NCBI GenBank assembly: GCA_902826095.1
Contig: CADEDN010000002.1
Span: 62,001 to 126,000, forward strand
Direction of reading: 5' to 3'
Origin: an uncultured Alphaproteobacteria bacterium
GTDB taxonomy: Bacteria > Pseudomonadota > Alphaproteobacteria > Caulobacterales > Parvularculaceae
DNA length: 64,000 nucleotides
Shown: positions 1-9,146 of the stretch, one piece after another
Position numbering within the stretch: position 1 is the stretch's first letter
Layout of the letters: each line of letters starts with the position of its first letter
Program-made: the position numbers and the translations under genes
The notes under the pieces: generated by a model
What the model was told of the DNA's origin: nothing
Seen by the model: only the letters and a program-made list of their open reading frames with translations
Database searches by the model: none

Positions 1-942
1 CTCCGCGACGCCGATCTGAAACTCGTCGGTCTCGACCGGCTGCACGTAAAGCCCGTCAGCGGCGACCACCGTCATCGGCAGGCCGGGAATGCGGAAGTTG
101 AAGATCGTCATCGCCGAGGCGTTGATGATCCGAAGGCGCACGCGCTCGCCGACGTTGAAAATCGCCGTCCAGTTGTCGGCGGTCGCATGGCCGTTGATGA
201 GGTAGGTGTAGGCGGCGCCGGTGACGTCCGCGATGTCGGTCGGGGTCATGCGCATCCATCCCCACATCGCGCGGTCGGCAAGCGTCGGCCCGAGGCCGTT
301 CGCCTTGGCGTCCCGCATCAGGTCTTGTGCCGTCCGCTGCTGGAAATTGTAGACCTCATTGTTCTTCTTCAGCTTCGCGAACAGTTTATGCGCGTGGAGG
401 AACGACCAGTCGGAAAGGACCAGCACATATTCGCGGTCTGACGAGACGGGGCTCTTTCCGACAGGGTCGATGATGAGGGGGCCGTAATGGCCCATCTGCT
501 CCTGCAGCCCGGAATGCGAGTGGTACCAATAGGTGCCGCTTTGTGGGACCGCGAACTGATAGGTGAACGTCTCGCCGGGGCGGATCCCCGGAAAGGAGAC
601 GCCAGGCACGCCATCCATCTCGAACGGCACCAGAAGCCCGTGCCAGTGGATGGAGGTGTCCTCTTCCAGCATATTCCGGACTCGGAGCGTAACCTGATCG
701 CCCTCGCGGAAGCGGATGAGGGGACCCGGCAAGGTCCCGTTGGTCGTGATCGCGTGACCGGCTCTGCCGCCAATTTCAACGGCGCTGTGGCCGACCGACA
801 GATCGAACTCGGTCCCGGCAAGCTCGAATATGCCCTTATTGCCGGCGGAAGCGCTCCTCGCCCAGGCGGGCAGCAGCGCGCTTGCGCCAAGAATGAGGCC
901 GCCGCCGGCGCCAGCCTGCAACATGTGTCGTCTCGTCAACAT
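1..942 (-). CDS. copA: CopA-family multicopper oxidase, 3' end beyond window
   Basis: Periplasmic copper oxidase of copper-resistance operons, thought to oxidise Cu(I) to less toxic Cu(II). The visible 314 codons run open to base 1, so the C-terminal part is missing. The N-terminus has a twin-arginine signal (RRHMLQAG, residues 4-11), suggesting folded export through Tat. Copper ligand motifs are clear: HWHG at about residue 99 and YWYHSHSGLQEQMG at about 138-151, the second being characteristic of the CopA branch. The ATG at 942 was chosen because GGAG lies about seven bases upstream; an ATG at 947 hits a stop at once. It is the last visible gene of the leftward CsoR-controlled unit, after the CusF-domain gene, with a hairpin between the two. 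The family call is firm. Confidence 0.93.
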   Translation of the reverse strand, partial: MLTRRHMLQAGAGGGLILGASALLPAWARSASAGNKGIFELAGTEFDLSVGHSAVEIGGRAGHAITTNGTLPGPLIRFREGDQVTLRVRNMLEEDTSIHWHGLLVPFEMDGVPGVSFPGIRPGETFTYQFAVPQSGTYWYHSHSGLQEQMGHYGPLIIDPVGKSPVSSDREYVLVLSDWSFLHAHKLFAKLKKNNEVYNFQQRTAQDLMRDAKANGLGPTLADRAMWGWMRMTPTDIADVTGAAYTYLINGHATADNWTAIFNVGERVRLRIINASAMTIFNFRIPGLPMTVVAADGLYVQPVETDEFQIGVAE

Positions 943-974
943 CTCATTGCTCCAAAATATTAGCCTCAGGCGTC

Positions 975-1001
975 AAAGCGGCCCGTCGGGGGACGGGCCG
1001 C
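975..1001 (-). terminator. GC-rich hairpin between CusF-like gene and copA
   Basis: A perfect 10-bp inverted repeat (978-987 paired with 992-1001) with a 4-base loop is followed on the minus strand by only three T residues. It lies just after the stop of the CusF-domain gene. It may be a weak terminator, or a processing/stability hairpin that sets the ratio of the two messages. Confidence 0.5.
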
Positions 1002-1012
1002 CATCTGTGCGG

Positions 1013-1720
1013 TCAGGCGCTCCGCTCGCCGTCTTCGCCTTCACCTTCACAGTCATGACCGTTATCGTGATCCTTGTCGTCGGCCTTGCCGTCACCATCA
1101 TGGTCGTGGCCGTCGTCGGACTCGCCGCCATGATCTTTGTGATCTTTGCAATGGTCGTCATCGGACTCGTCGCCATGCGCGAGCACAATGGATTCGCGGT
1201 CGATCATCGAATGGCTGTTGTGGTCCATCCCTTCCATTTTCTCGTGATCCATCCCGTCCATTTTCATGTCGCAGGATTTGCCAGCCGCCGCCGCAATCTT
1301 CATTGCCGATTCATGCATCGAATTCATGCAGGCGTCATGGGCGCCATTCTCCGCGTCGAGCGCGCAGATCGCAGCAATCCGATAGGATTTGTCTTTTTGC
1401 GGAACGAGCAGGAAGTGTACCTTGTCGCCGGCGCCGAAGGCGGCGAGGTCGACCGGCTTCAAAACGCCGAACTCCATGGTCATCGCCGACCAGCCGATCG
1501 ATGTGATCGGTTTGTGGGAGATTTTGACTTTTGCTTTGGCGACATCGAGGGCGGTGATCGCGCCTTCGCCCATGGGCATGCCGCAATGATCAGCATGTTC
1601 CATTGCGCCTGCGGGCTCGGTCGTCGGGTTGTCCATCTTGTGGCCTGAAGGCATGGCGAAGGCAGAGGCGCCGCCAAGCGCCAGTGCGAATGCGGCGGAC
1701 ATGAGCAGGGGTCGATTCAT
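1013..1720 (-). CDS. Periplasmic CusF-domain copper-binding protein with Asp/His-rich tail
   Basis: Secreted metal-binding protein of 235 residues. A signal peptide covers about residues 1-22. Residues 50-110 match the CusF fold: H69, W77, M80 and M82 (in SHKPI...GWSAMTM) are the residues that bind Cu(I)/Ag(I) in CusF by His, two Met and a cation-pi Trp. CusF itself is about 110 residues, so this protein is doubled in length by a C-terminal region rich in His, Asp, Met and Lys (from about residue 145; the last 60 residues are mostly D, H, G and E). The tail probably adds metal-buffering capacity and looks intrinsically disordered. It lies between the small secreted protein and copA. Its likely role is a periplasmic copper chaperone or sponge for the oxidase or the Cus pump. 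Confidence 0.85.
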   Translation of the reverse strand: MNRPLLMSAAFALALGGASAFAMPSGHKMDNPTTEPAGAMEHADHCGMPMGEGAITALDVAKAKVKISHKPITSIGWSAMTMEFGVLKPVDLAAFGAGDKVHFLLVPQKDKSYRIAAICALDAENGAHDACMNSMHESAMKIAAAAGKSCDMKMDGMDHEKMEGMDHNSHSMIDRESIVLAHGDESDDDHCKDHKDHGGESDDGHDHDGDGKADDKDHDNGHDCEGEGEDGERSA

Positions 1721-1844
1721 GGTGGTTCTCCTTGGTGTGTTAACGGATGAAAGCTGAGGCGGTTTCGGTTGCGCGGAAGGGGCAACGCGCCGCGGACACG
1801 AAAACTCACGAATCCGCGACGCCGCCGCGCTGACGCGCCTCGTC

Positions 1845-2273
1845 TCAGATCAGAAGTCGGATTTTCAGGGAGACCGGCGACAAGCCGGGCGGCGCCGCCC
1901 AGTGAAGGCGTGCAGCAGCCTCTAAAAACAGCGTCGGCGCTTGAGTGGAAGTGACGCTGGACAGAATTGCGATGAACGGAGCTGCCGCAAGCGTCGGCGC
2001 CTGCAGCTTCGCGGCGTCCGGCGCGGCGGCGGCTTGGGCTAGCTGACAATGGTCGCAGGCGCCTTCGAACGGTCCGTCGCCATTTTCACCGGAAGCGCTG
2101 CCGTGATTATGGTGGCGGAAAGCGCCCGCCGCCTCATGGGAATGCGCCGCGGCTTCGGCAATTTGTGAATCGGATGCGTCAGAGAAATCGGGCAGGCATG
2201 CGCACGCCACGTGCCCCGCGCTGAACACGAGGGCCGCGAGCGCCGCGAAGAGATTCTTGAAGCCGAACGCCAT
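1845..2273 (-). CDS. Small secreted Cys/His protein, first gene of CsoR-controlled unit
   Basis: No named family could be assigned with certainty. The 142-residue product has a hydrophobic N-terminal signal (AALAALVFSAG) followed by CAC, a His-rich stretch (HSHEAAGAFRHHNHG), a CDHC pair and a C-terminus ending in SLKIRLLI. Similar small Cys/His proteins lead other metal operons here (8492-8953 and 29157-29528), and the one at 8492 has a closely matching tail, LKDVLLI. The start at 2273 is preferred over the upstream ATG at 2312, because the latter would sit at the predicted transcription start. A periplasmic metal-binding or DUF2946-like role is inferred from context only. Confidence 0.6.
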   Translation of the reverse strand: MAFGFKNLFAALAALVFSAGHVACACLPDFSDASDSQIAEAAAHSHEAAGAFRHHNHGSASGENGDGPFEGACDHCQLAQAAAAPDAAKLQAPTLAAAPFIAILSSVTSTQAPTLFLEAAARLHWAAPPGLSPVSLKIRLLI

Positions 2274-2293
2274 CGAATCTGCCGAGGTCGTCG

Positions 2294-2345
2294 TTGACCC
2301 GCCTTTCAGCATGGATTATTTATACCCCAGCGAGGTATCTGTCAA
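2294..2345. promoter_or_regulatory. Divergent promoter region with CsoR-type operator
   Basis: An inverted repeat, ATACCCC-AGC-GAGGTAT at 2322-2338 (6 of 7 positions paired), resembles the A/T-flanked G-tract operators of CsoR repressors. For the leftward gene, a perfect TTGACA lies at 2345-2340 (minus strand) and an A/T-rich -10 at 2322-2317, so the operator fills the spacer. For csoR, TTGACC (2294-2299) and TATTTA (2317-2322) are 17 bp apart and the operator covers the start site. One repressor dimer pair could therefore silence both directions until copper binds. Confidence 0.6.
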
Positions 2346-2621
2346 ATGGTTAAACACGGCGTTGGCGCAATCGTGACGAGATTGAAGCGCATTGAGGGAC
2401 AAGTCAGGGGCGTCATCGGCATGGTCGAGGATGACCGCTATTGCATCGACATCCTGACCCAGATTCAGGCGGTCAAGGCGGCTTTGAAAAAAGTCGAGGA
2501 CGAGATCCTCAAAAACCATACGGCGCATTGCGTCGAGGAGGCCATCTCCAGCCGCAGCGCCGCTGCCCAGCGCGAGAAATTTTCCGAACTCGTGGACCTC
2601 CTAGGGAAATACCGAGCGTAA
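2346..2621 (+). CDS. csoR: CsoR/RcnR-family copper-sensing repressor
   Basis: A 91-residue all-helical DNA-binding repressor; metal binding releases it from the operator. The copper triad of CsoR is present with exact spacing: C33, H58 and C62 (25 and 4 residues apart, as in the C36-H61-C65 pattern of the characterised protein). The N-terminal GQVRG motif is also present. RcnR nickel sensors use a different His pattern, so copper is the better call. The gene is divergent from the small-protein/CusF/copA unit and shares a 21-bp convergent overlap with the end of cusA. Its operator candidate lies directly upstream, which fits autoregulation. Confidence 0.92.
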   Translation: MVKHGVGAIVTRLKRIEGQVRGVIGMVEDDRYCIDILTQIQAVKAALKKVEDEILKNHTAHCVEEAISSRSAAAQREKFSELVDLLGKYRA

Positions 2622-5600
2622 GCTGCGCGCCGGCGTCGCAAAATGCCGGCCGACCCAGATGTAATAAATAACGGGAATGACGATCAACGTGAGGATCGTC
2701 GTCGAGACCATGCCGCCGAGCATCGGGAGGGCGATGCGCCGCATCACGTCGGCGCCGAGGCCTTCGGTGAGGAATATAGGCAGCAGGCCCGCCATGATGG
2801 TCGCGACGGTCATCAGTTTTGGCCGCAGGCGCAGGACAGCGCCATGCGTGATCGCGTCGAACAATTCGTCGCGAGTGGCGGGCGGATGGTCGCGCACCTG
2901 CTTGTCGATATAAAGGAGCATCACGACGGCTGTTTCAGCAGCGATGCCGCCGAGCGCGATGAAGCCGACGGCGACCGCGACCGACATATTGTAGCCGGCG
3001 AGATAGACGGCCCAGAGGCCGCCGATAAGGCCGAAGGGCAGGGAGAGCATGATCATCAGCGTGCGGTCGAGCCGCCCGAAATGCAGCATCAGAAGGAGAA
3101 AGATGATGGCGATCGCGCTCGGAATGGCGATCTTCAGCTTGGCCGCGGCCTCCTGCATTTGCTCATACTGCCCCGACCACTCGATCGCATAGCCGGATGG
3201 CAATGCGATGGACGCCTCCACAACGCGTCGCGCCTCAGCAACGAAACCGCCGAGATCGCGGCCTTCGATGTCGACGAACACCCAGCCTGTCAGCCGCGCG
3301 TTCTCGGAGCGGATCATCGGCGGACCTTCAGTGAAGTTGACCGACGCCAATTCGCCCAAGGGGATGTGCTGACCTTCGGACGTCGGCACGAGGACGTCGC
3401 CGAGCGCTCCCGCGGTTTCCCGAAAAGGCCGGTCATAGCGGAGCATGATGTCGTAGCGTTCGCGGCCTTGCACGCTCTCAGTGAGCTTCATGCCGCCGAG
3501 CGCCGTTGAAATGACATCCTGGAACGCCCCCATGTCGATGTTGCGCCGCGCGAGCTCGGCGCGATCGGGAACGATTTCGAGATATTTGCCGCCGAGCACG
3601 CGGTCGGCGAAGGCCGAGCGCACGCCTCTGACGCCGTTGACCGCGCGCTCGACGTCGGCGGACACGCGGGCGATCTCCTCAAGATCGTCGCCGGAGATTT
3701 TGATTCCGACCGGCGTCCTGACGCCGGTTGAGACCATGTCCATGCGGATCTTGACCGGATAACCCCAGCTGTTGATCAGGCCGGGAAGCTTCAAACGCTC
3801 GTTCAATTCCGCGATCAGCGCCTCGGGGGTGAGCCCTTCTCGCCATTGCGACCGCGGCTTCAGGCGCACCCAGGTCTCGATCATGTTCAACGGCGCGGGA
3901 TCGGTCGCCGTATCCGACTGGCCGGCCTTTCCGAACACCTGCTCGACTTCCGGAACGGTCTTCAAGAGACGATTGGTCTGACCGAGGATTTCGCGCATCT
4001 TGGTGACGGAAGCGCCCGGCAGCGTCGCCGGCATGTAAAGGAGCTGTCCTTCATAAAGAGGCGGGACGAACTCCGATCCCGTCCGCGCGAGCGGCCAGGC
4101 GAGACTGGTGAGCAGGAATCCGGCGAGGCCGATCGTTATCCACTTGCGATTGAGCGCCGCACGGAGGGCCGGCTCATAGAGCCGGATGAAGAACCGGTTG
4201 ACCGGATTCCTATCTTCAGCGGCGATCCGCCCACGGATGAGCCACAGCATGAGGATCGGAACGACCGTCACCGAGAGGATCGCCGCGAACGCCATGGCGT
4301 AGGTCTTCGTGAAAGCGAGAGGGGAAAAGAGCCGGTAGCTCTGCCCGGTCAGCGCGAAGACCGGGAGAAACGAGACGGTGATGATGAGCAGCGAGAAGAA
4401 AAGACCCGGTCCGACTTCCCGCGCCGCCTCGATGATCGCCTCCCGCCGCACGTTCGGATCGGGCCTCGCGCCCAGAGCGGCGAGTTTTCGGGTCGCGTTC
4501 TCGACCATGACGATCGAGGCGTCGACCATGGCCCCGATGGCGATCGCTATGCCGCCCAAGGACATGATGTTCGCGGTGACGCCCTGCGCCGACATGATGA
4601 TGAAGGCGCCGAGGACGCCGAGCGGCAGGGTGACGATGGCGACGAATGCCGAACGCGCATGCAAAAGGAAAATCAGCGAGACAAGGGCGACGGCGATCCC
4701 TTCCTCGATCAGCTTGCTATTGAGATACTCCACCGCGCCTTCGATCAGCGGCGCCCGGTCGTAAGTCGTTACGATCTCGACTCCCTCGGGCAGTCCCGCC
4801 TGAAGCGATTCGATCCTCTCCTTGACGGCGTCGATGACGGTGAGCGCGTTTTCCCCATCGCGCATGACGACGATGCCGCCGACGGTCTCTCCCTCGCCGT
4901 CGAGTTCGACGACGCCGCGCCGGAGCGCCGGTCCTTCGACAACCGTCGCCAGATCGGCGAGCGTCACCGGCGTTCCGTTGTCGGCGTAGACGACGACCTG
5001 TTCGAGATCGCGGACATCGTCGACATATCCTGCCGAGCGGATCACATATTCCGTCTCGCCCTGCTCGACGACGCGGCCGCCGACTTCGCCGCTCGCCGCC
5101 CTGACCGCCTCGGCGATGCGCGCGATGGAGACATCGTAAGCTCGCAGCCGGTTGGGATCGATCAGCACCTGGTATTCCTTGACGAAGCCGCCGACCGAGG
5201 CGACTTCGGCGACGCCCGGAACGCCGGTCAATTCGAATTTCAGAAACCAGTCCTGAAGCGAGCGCAGTTCGGCGAGACTGCGTTTACCCGTCTTGTCGAC
5301 GAGCGCGTATTGAAAGACCCAGCCGACGCCGGTTGCGTCCGGGCCGATGCGCGGAACCGCCGCGGCGGGCAGCGATCCTCCGACTTTCGACAAAGCTTCG
5401 ACGACGCGCGAGCGCGCCCAGTATTGATCGACGCCCTCCTCGAAGATGACATAGACGAAGCTGACGCCGAACATCGACTGGCCGCGAACGTCCTTGACGC
5501 GCGGCAGGCCGAGGAGGCTGCGTGACAAGGGATAGGTGACGAGGTCTTCGACGATCTTCGGCGATTGGCCCTCGAAATCGGTGCGGATGATGACCTGCGT

Positions 5601-5783
5601 GTCGGTCAAATCCGGGATAGCGTCGAGCGGCGTCTTCTGCATCGACAGGACGCCCGCGACGGCGAGCGCCGCCGCCAGCATGGCGACGATGAGCTGGTTT
5701 CGAACGGACCAGGCGATAAGGCGCGCAACCCAGCTTTTTGCCGGATCATGACCGGTAAGACTATGGGCGTCATGCTCTGACAT
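2601..5783 (-). CDS. cusA: CusA-type heavy-metal RND efflux pump (Cu/Ag)
   Basis: Inner-membrane proton-driven RND pump of 1060 residues that extrudes monovalent copper or silver through the CusCBA complex. The TM4 motif AIAIGAMVDASIVMVEN is the HME4 (Cu+/Ag+) signature. The three periplasmic methionines that bind Cu(I) in CusA have clear counterparts in LLYMPATLPG, NMIETWVRLKP and MDMVSTGV. Twelve membrane helices are expected in the usual two sets of six around two large periplasmic loops. It follows cusB with a one-base overlap and is the last gene of the leftward cusCBA operon. Its 3' end overlaps the csoR 3' end by 21 bp, so the two transcripts are convergent. Confidence 0.95.
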   Translation of the reverse strand: MSEHDAHSLTGHDPAKSWVARLIAWSVRNQLIVAMLAAALAVAGVLSMQKTPLDAIPDLTDTQVIIRTDFEGQSPKIVEDLVTYPLSRSLLGLPRVKDVRGQSMFGVSFVYVIFEEGVDQYWARSRVVEALSKVGGSLPAAAVPRIGPDATGVGWVFQYALVDKTGKRSLAELRSLQDWFLKFELTGVPGVAEVASVGGFVKEYQVLIDPNRLRAYDVSIARIAEAVRAASGEVGGRVVEQGETEYVIRSAGYVDDVRDLEQVVVYADNGTPVTLADLATVVEGPALRRGVVELDGEGETVGGIVVMRDGENALTVIDAVKERIESLQAGLPEGVEIVTTYDRAPLIEGAVEYLNSKLIEEGIAVALVSLIFLLHARSAFVAIVTLPLGVLGAFIIMSAQGVTANIMSLGGIAIAIGAMVDASIVMVENATRKLAALGARPDPNVRREAIIEAAREVGPGLFFSLLIITVSFLPVFALTGQSYRLFSPLAFTKTYAMAFAAILSVTVVPILMLWLIRGRIAAEDRNPVNRFFIRLYEPALRAALNRKWITIGLAGFLLTSLAWPLARTGSEFVPPLYEGQLLYMPATLPGASVTKMREILGQTNRLLKTVPEVEQVFGKAGQSDTATDPAPLNMIETWVRLKPRSQWREGLTPEALIAELNERLKLPGLINSWGYPVKIRMDMVSTGVRTPVGIKISGDDLEEIARVSADVERAVNGVRGVRSAFADRVLGGKYLEIVPDRAELARRNIDMGAFQDVISTALGGMKLTESVQGRERYDIMLRYDRPFRETAGALGDVLVPTSEGQHIPLGELASVNFTEGPPMIRSENARLTGWVFVDIEGRDLGGFVAEARRVVEASIALPSGYAIEWSGQYEQMQEAAAKLKIAIPSAIAIIFLLLMLHFGRLDRTLMIMLSLPFGLIGGLWAVYLAGYNMSVAVAVGFIALGGIAAETAVVMLLYIDKQVRDHPPATRDELFDAITHGAVLRLRPKLMTVATIMAGLLPIFLTEGLGADVMRRIALPMLGGMVSTTILTLIVIPVIYYIWVGRHFATPARSLRSVFP

Positions 5784-7156
5784 CAGAGTTGGCTCCCATC
5801 GTCGTCATGTTGATGCGCGGAATGCTCGGCGTCGGATTCCTTGTCCGCGCGGTCGCCGCCTTCAGACGCGCCGCCGGCGCCATGGCCGGCATGACCGCCC
5901 GCCGTCAGCTTTCCGAGCGACTCCTTGAGATTGCTTTCAGAGTCGATGAGGAACTGGCCGGAGACGACGATCGGATCGCCGGCGTCGAGGCCTTCGACGA
6001 TTTCAGTCAATCCGCTGGCGACGAGGCCTGTCTTGACCGGCATCGGCATAAAGCGCCCGTCACCCATCGCCATGATCACATGCGCGCCGCGCTGATCGCG
6101 GAGGATCGCTTCCGACGGCACGGCGAGGCGCGATTGCGACTCGATCTCGAAGGAAACGTCCGCGTAAGCTCCAGGGCGCAGCGCAAGGGTCGGATTGTCG
6201 AGAAGGATGCGAGCCTTGCCGGTGCGGGTTTTGGGATCGACCGTCGGATAGACGTAATCGACGGCAGCGGACCGGCCCGCCGCCGGCGCATTCGGAAATG
6301 TCACTGAAGCCGGCGCGCCCGGCGCGATCAGCGGGAGGTCCTGCTCGGCGATCGAGGCGATCACCCAAACCTCGCCGTAATCCGCGATTGTTGCGATCTG
6401 GTCCCCGGATTTGACGAAAGCGCCCTTGCGTACGTTCAGCACCGAGACGATTCCGTCTCGCTCGGCGTAAAACGGCGTCAGCTCATCGACCGTCCTGCCG
6501 GCGTTGATCTCCGCGATCGTCTGGCCCTGAACGCCGAGCGATTTCAGCCGTGTCGCCGATGACGCCGCCCAACTTGAAGAACCGGAATTTAGTGCCGTCA
6601 CATAATCGCGCTTGGCGGCGATGAGGTCCGGGCTTCTCAGGCGGAAAATAAGATCGCCCTTGCGGACTTCGTCGCCGACAGCGGTGATCACGAGCTCGTC
6701 GATCCAGCCGTCGACACGCGAGGTGATTTCCGTCAGCAGCCGCGCGTTATCAGCGACCGCGCCGAACGTCCGAATCGCCCGGCCGAAGTCGACTTCCTTG
6801 GCGGTTTCGATCTTGACGCCGAGCGTCTGGATCGTTTCCGGCGCGACGACAATCGCGCTGTCGCCGGAAGCAACTTCGTTTTCATAAACGGGGATATAGT
6901 CCATCCCCATCGAATCTTTCTTCGGAACCAGCGAAGTGTCGGGAAGTCCCATCGGGTGGCGGTAGTGAATAATCTCGCCCTTTCCCGAGCCGCGAGACTT
7001 TTTCTCCGACGCTCGCGGTTGCTGCTCCGGGTTGTCGTTGCTTGCTGCGTCTGCGCCCGCCGCCGGATGTTCGCTCCCGTGCTGTTCGTCGGTCGCCGGT
7101 TTTCCGCAAGCGGCGAGGGCGAGACCGGCGAGCAGGATAGTGAGATATCGTTTCAT
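5783..7156 (-). CDS. cusB: CusB-type periplasmic adaptor (membrane fusion protein)
   Basis: Adaptor that joins CusA to the outer-membrane channel, 457 residues. The N-terminus is a lipoprotein signal (LALAACGK). At about residues 64-92 sits a heavy-metal-binding domain (YRHPMGLPDTSLVPKKDSMGMDYIPVYE read in part), a Cu/Ag-type feature of CusB relatives that can receive metal from a chaperone. The barrel-sandwich and beta-barrel domains follow. The C-terminus carries a His/Asp/Gly-rich tail (about residues 415-457), which is unusual and probably binds extra metal. It overlaps cusC by four bases (ATGA) and cusA by one, so translation of the three genes is coupled. Confidence 0.93.
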   Translation of the reverse strand: MKRYLTILLAGLALAACGKPATDEQHGSEHPAAGADAASNDNPEQQPRASEKKSRGSGKGEIIHYRHPMGLPDTSLVPKKDSMGMDYIPVYENEVASGDSAIVVAPETIQTLGVKIETAKEVDFGRAIRTFGAVADNARLLTEITSRVDGWIDELVITAVGDEVRKGDLIFRLRSPDLIAAKRDYVTALNSGSSSWAASSATRLKSLGVQGQTIAEINAGRTVDELTPFYAERDGIVSVLNVRKGAFVKSGDQIATIADYGEVWVIASIAEQDLPLIAPGAPASVTFPNAPAAGRSAAVDYVYPTVDPKTRTGKARILLDNPTLALRPGAYADVSFEIESQSRLAVPSEAILRDQRGAHVIMAMGDGRFMPMPVKTGLVASGLTEIVEGLDAGDPIVVSGQFLIDSESNLKESLGKLTAGGHAGHGAGGASEGGDRADKESDAEHSAHQHDDDGSQL

Positions 7157-8430
7157 GGCGTCACCAGTTCGCTGTTGAATTGCGCGGCGAGCGCGACCGC
7201 GTTGGCGCGCTCGGCAGCGAGTTGAGAAAGAAGGGCCAGTTGCCCGATTTCAGCGTCGAGCACCTGCGCGTAATCGCCATTCCCGGCTTCGTAATTGCGC
7301 CTGAGCGCCGAGATCGTCTCGTCGAGCGCCTTCGCCTTCTGATCGAACACGACGATGTTGCGCTCAGCCGCGCCATGCTCGGCCGTTAGAGAGGTCAGCC
7401 GCTGAGTGACGTCGCGATAGACGGCCTGATACGACAGTTCGGCGCCCGACTGGCGCGCGCGCGCCGCGCGAAGCCGCGGCGACTGGCTCTTCGGCGCCCA
7501 GAGCGGCACCGAGACCGATACGCCGGCCGCGAACCAGTCGTCGCCAGCGAATGGATCGCCTGACGGGCCAATGCCGTCCTGGCGCTGCATGTAGGTGAAG
7601 TTCACGCCGAAATTCGGCCCGAAGGCCGCCTTGCCTTCGCGAACGCCGGCTTTGGCGATGTCGACGCCCGCGTCCGCGATCCGCGTCGCGTGAAGAGCGA
7701 GCGCGCCGCCGTCCCACGGCGTCAGCGGCATTGCGGGCGGCGCAAGGTCCGACGTCTCGCCGACGAGGTCGATCAGCGCAGCGTCCGTCTGCGTGAGCGA
7801 CGATCGCAAGGCCACGATCATCCGCTCAACATCGGCGCGTTCGACGTCGACCTGCGAAAGTCGATAATAGAGCGGCCTGCCAGCTTCGATATCGCCGCGC
7901 AGCAACTCTTGAAGCTGGCCGTATTTTTTGAGCTGCATCTCCGCAAAAGCGATCTGCTCTTTGGCGCGCCGCTTCTCGGAGAGAGCCGCAATGAGTTCGG
8001 CCTTTAATGACGCCAACCGGTAGGAGAATTGCGCGCTGACAGCCGCCGCCTCCGACCGTTCGCGCGCCGAGCGCGCGCGCCTGACGCCAGGATTGGGGAT
8101 CTCCTGTGAAGCGCCGATCATTTTCGCCGAGTCCGGGTCGTTCCTGAACCCGACATTCCCAACCGGGATGTCGCCGACGCCGAACGACAGGACGGGATCA
8201 GGCAGGGCGCGCTCGGCGGTCGACAACTCTTCCCGTGCATTCGACTCCATGCGAAGCGCAGCGAGCGAGGGATGATCGGCAAGGCGTGCTTCCAGCTGCT
8301 CGAACGTTACGCTGGCGGTTTGCGCCAGCGCGGCCGCCGGTGAAACCGCGAGAATGAGCACGGCAAGCGTCGCCGCCCATTTGCGGCGATCGAAGAGCGG
8401 CCTTACGGCCGGCAAGCATGATTTCGACAT
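7153..8430 (-). CDS. cusC: CusC-type outer-membrane efflux channel (TolC family)
   Basis: Outer-membrane factor completing the CusCBA pump. About 425 residues from the chosen start, close to the family norm, with a signal peptide ending near AALAQT and two repeated TolC-type helical regions rich in Ala, Arg and Glu. The open frame extends upstream to 8484, but the ATG at 8430 fits better: AGGA lies about nine bases before it and the signal peptide then has normal length. It is the second gene of the leftward unit after the small secreted protein at 8492-8953, separated by about 60 bp. Confidence 0.9.
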   Translation of the reverse strand: MSKSCLPAVRPLFDRRKWAATLAVLILAVSPAAALAQTASVTFEQLEARLADHPSLAALRMESNAREELSTAERALPDPVLSFGVGDIPVGNVGFRNDPDSAKMIGASQEIPNPGVRRARSARERSEAAAVSAQFSYRLASLKAELIAALSEKRRAKEQIAFAEMQLKKYGQLQELLRGDIEAGRPLYYRLSQVDVERADVERMIVALRSSLTQTDAALIDLVGETSDLAPPAMPLTPWDGGALALHATRIADAGVDIAKAGVREGKAAFGPNFGVNFTYMQRQDGIGPSGDPFAGDDWFAAGVSVSVPLWAPKSQSPRLRAARARQSGAELSYQAVYRDVTQRLTSLTAEHGAAERNIVVFDQKAKALDETISALRRNYEAGNGDYAQVLDAEIGQLALLSQLAAERANAVALAAQFNSELVTP

Positions 8431-8491
8431 GAGAATTGATCCTGTTACGAACGAAAAATCGCGCGCCATGCGCGCAGTTCGCAATTCAGGA

Positions 8492-8953
8492 TCAAATAAG
8501 AAGTACGTCTTTCAGTGTGACAGGCGTCGCTTTGAGCGGGGGACCGTTGGCTGGCGGCGTCAACCGATGACGGACGTGCTTCCCAAGGTCCGCGACGGGC
8601 GAAATCTGCAGATCGACCGTGACGACGCTTGGGGACTCGACTGAAACCGCGCTGGTATAGGCGACCGCCGGACTCTTGACGCTGGCGATCGCCGGGCAGT
8701 CGCCGCAACCTTGGCAATTCGGGTCATGCCCGGGCGCCGGCGATTGGTCTCCGAGCGGGCTCGGCGTCGCATCGGCGCAGGCGGCCGGCATCGCGGCTTC
8801 AACGGCGGTTGCCGGTTCCAGTTTTGGAGGCGAAGTCTCGTCCGCTCGAGCCGCCGAAGTGGGCTGCGGACAAAAATCGGCGCAAGCGACGGCCGGGCTG
8901 ACGGCCATCGCCGCCGCCAGAACGCCCGCAACGATGCGCCGCAAGAGGCTCAT
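8492..8953 (-). CDS. Small secreted Cys-rich protein leading the cus operon
   Basis: The 153-residue product has a clear signal peptide (residues 1-25, ending ACAD), a Pro/Ala-rich middle and the cluster CQGCGDCPA, a plausible metal or disulphide site. It ends in TLKDVLLI, close to the SLKIRLLI end of the small protein that leads the CsoR unit at 1845. This suggests a shared family attached to copper operons. It is the first gene of the leftward cusCBA transcript. The function is unknown; periplasmic metal binding or sensing is an inference from cysteines and position. Confidence 0.6.
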   Translation of the reverse strand: MSLLRRIVAGVLAAAMAVSPAVACADFCPQPTSAARADETSPPKLEPATAVEAAMPAACADATPSPLGDQSPAPGHDPNCQGCGDCPAIASVKSPAVAYTSAVSVESPSVVTVDLQISPVADLGKHVRHRLTPPANGPPLKATPVTLKDVLLI

Positions 8954-9146
8954 AAGCGTAAGCTAGTCCCTGCCATGGCGTTTACCAATACCGCCCAGAC
9001 CATTGTCAATCGGTTGTGACAATAGGCTGCAGATGTTAAGCGGATTTGAATGAGCGGCCGCGCCAATCAAAAAGTACACTTGACGTAACGCCTGACGCTC
9101 TTGCCAACACATGATCTCTGTTCACCCAAAACCGTCAACCAGCAGC

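Noticed and set aside
3846-5525. 559-codon plus-strand open frame
   Set aside because: Lies antisense within cusA in the complementary codon phase; composition is extreme in Arg/Asp and no ribosome binding site or motif is present. High-GC shadow frame.
8960-9060. MerR/CueR-type promoter upstream of the cus operon
   Set aside because: A TTGACA box exists on the minus strand, but no palindrome or proper -10 at 19 bp could be found.
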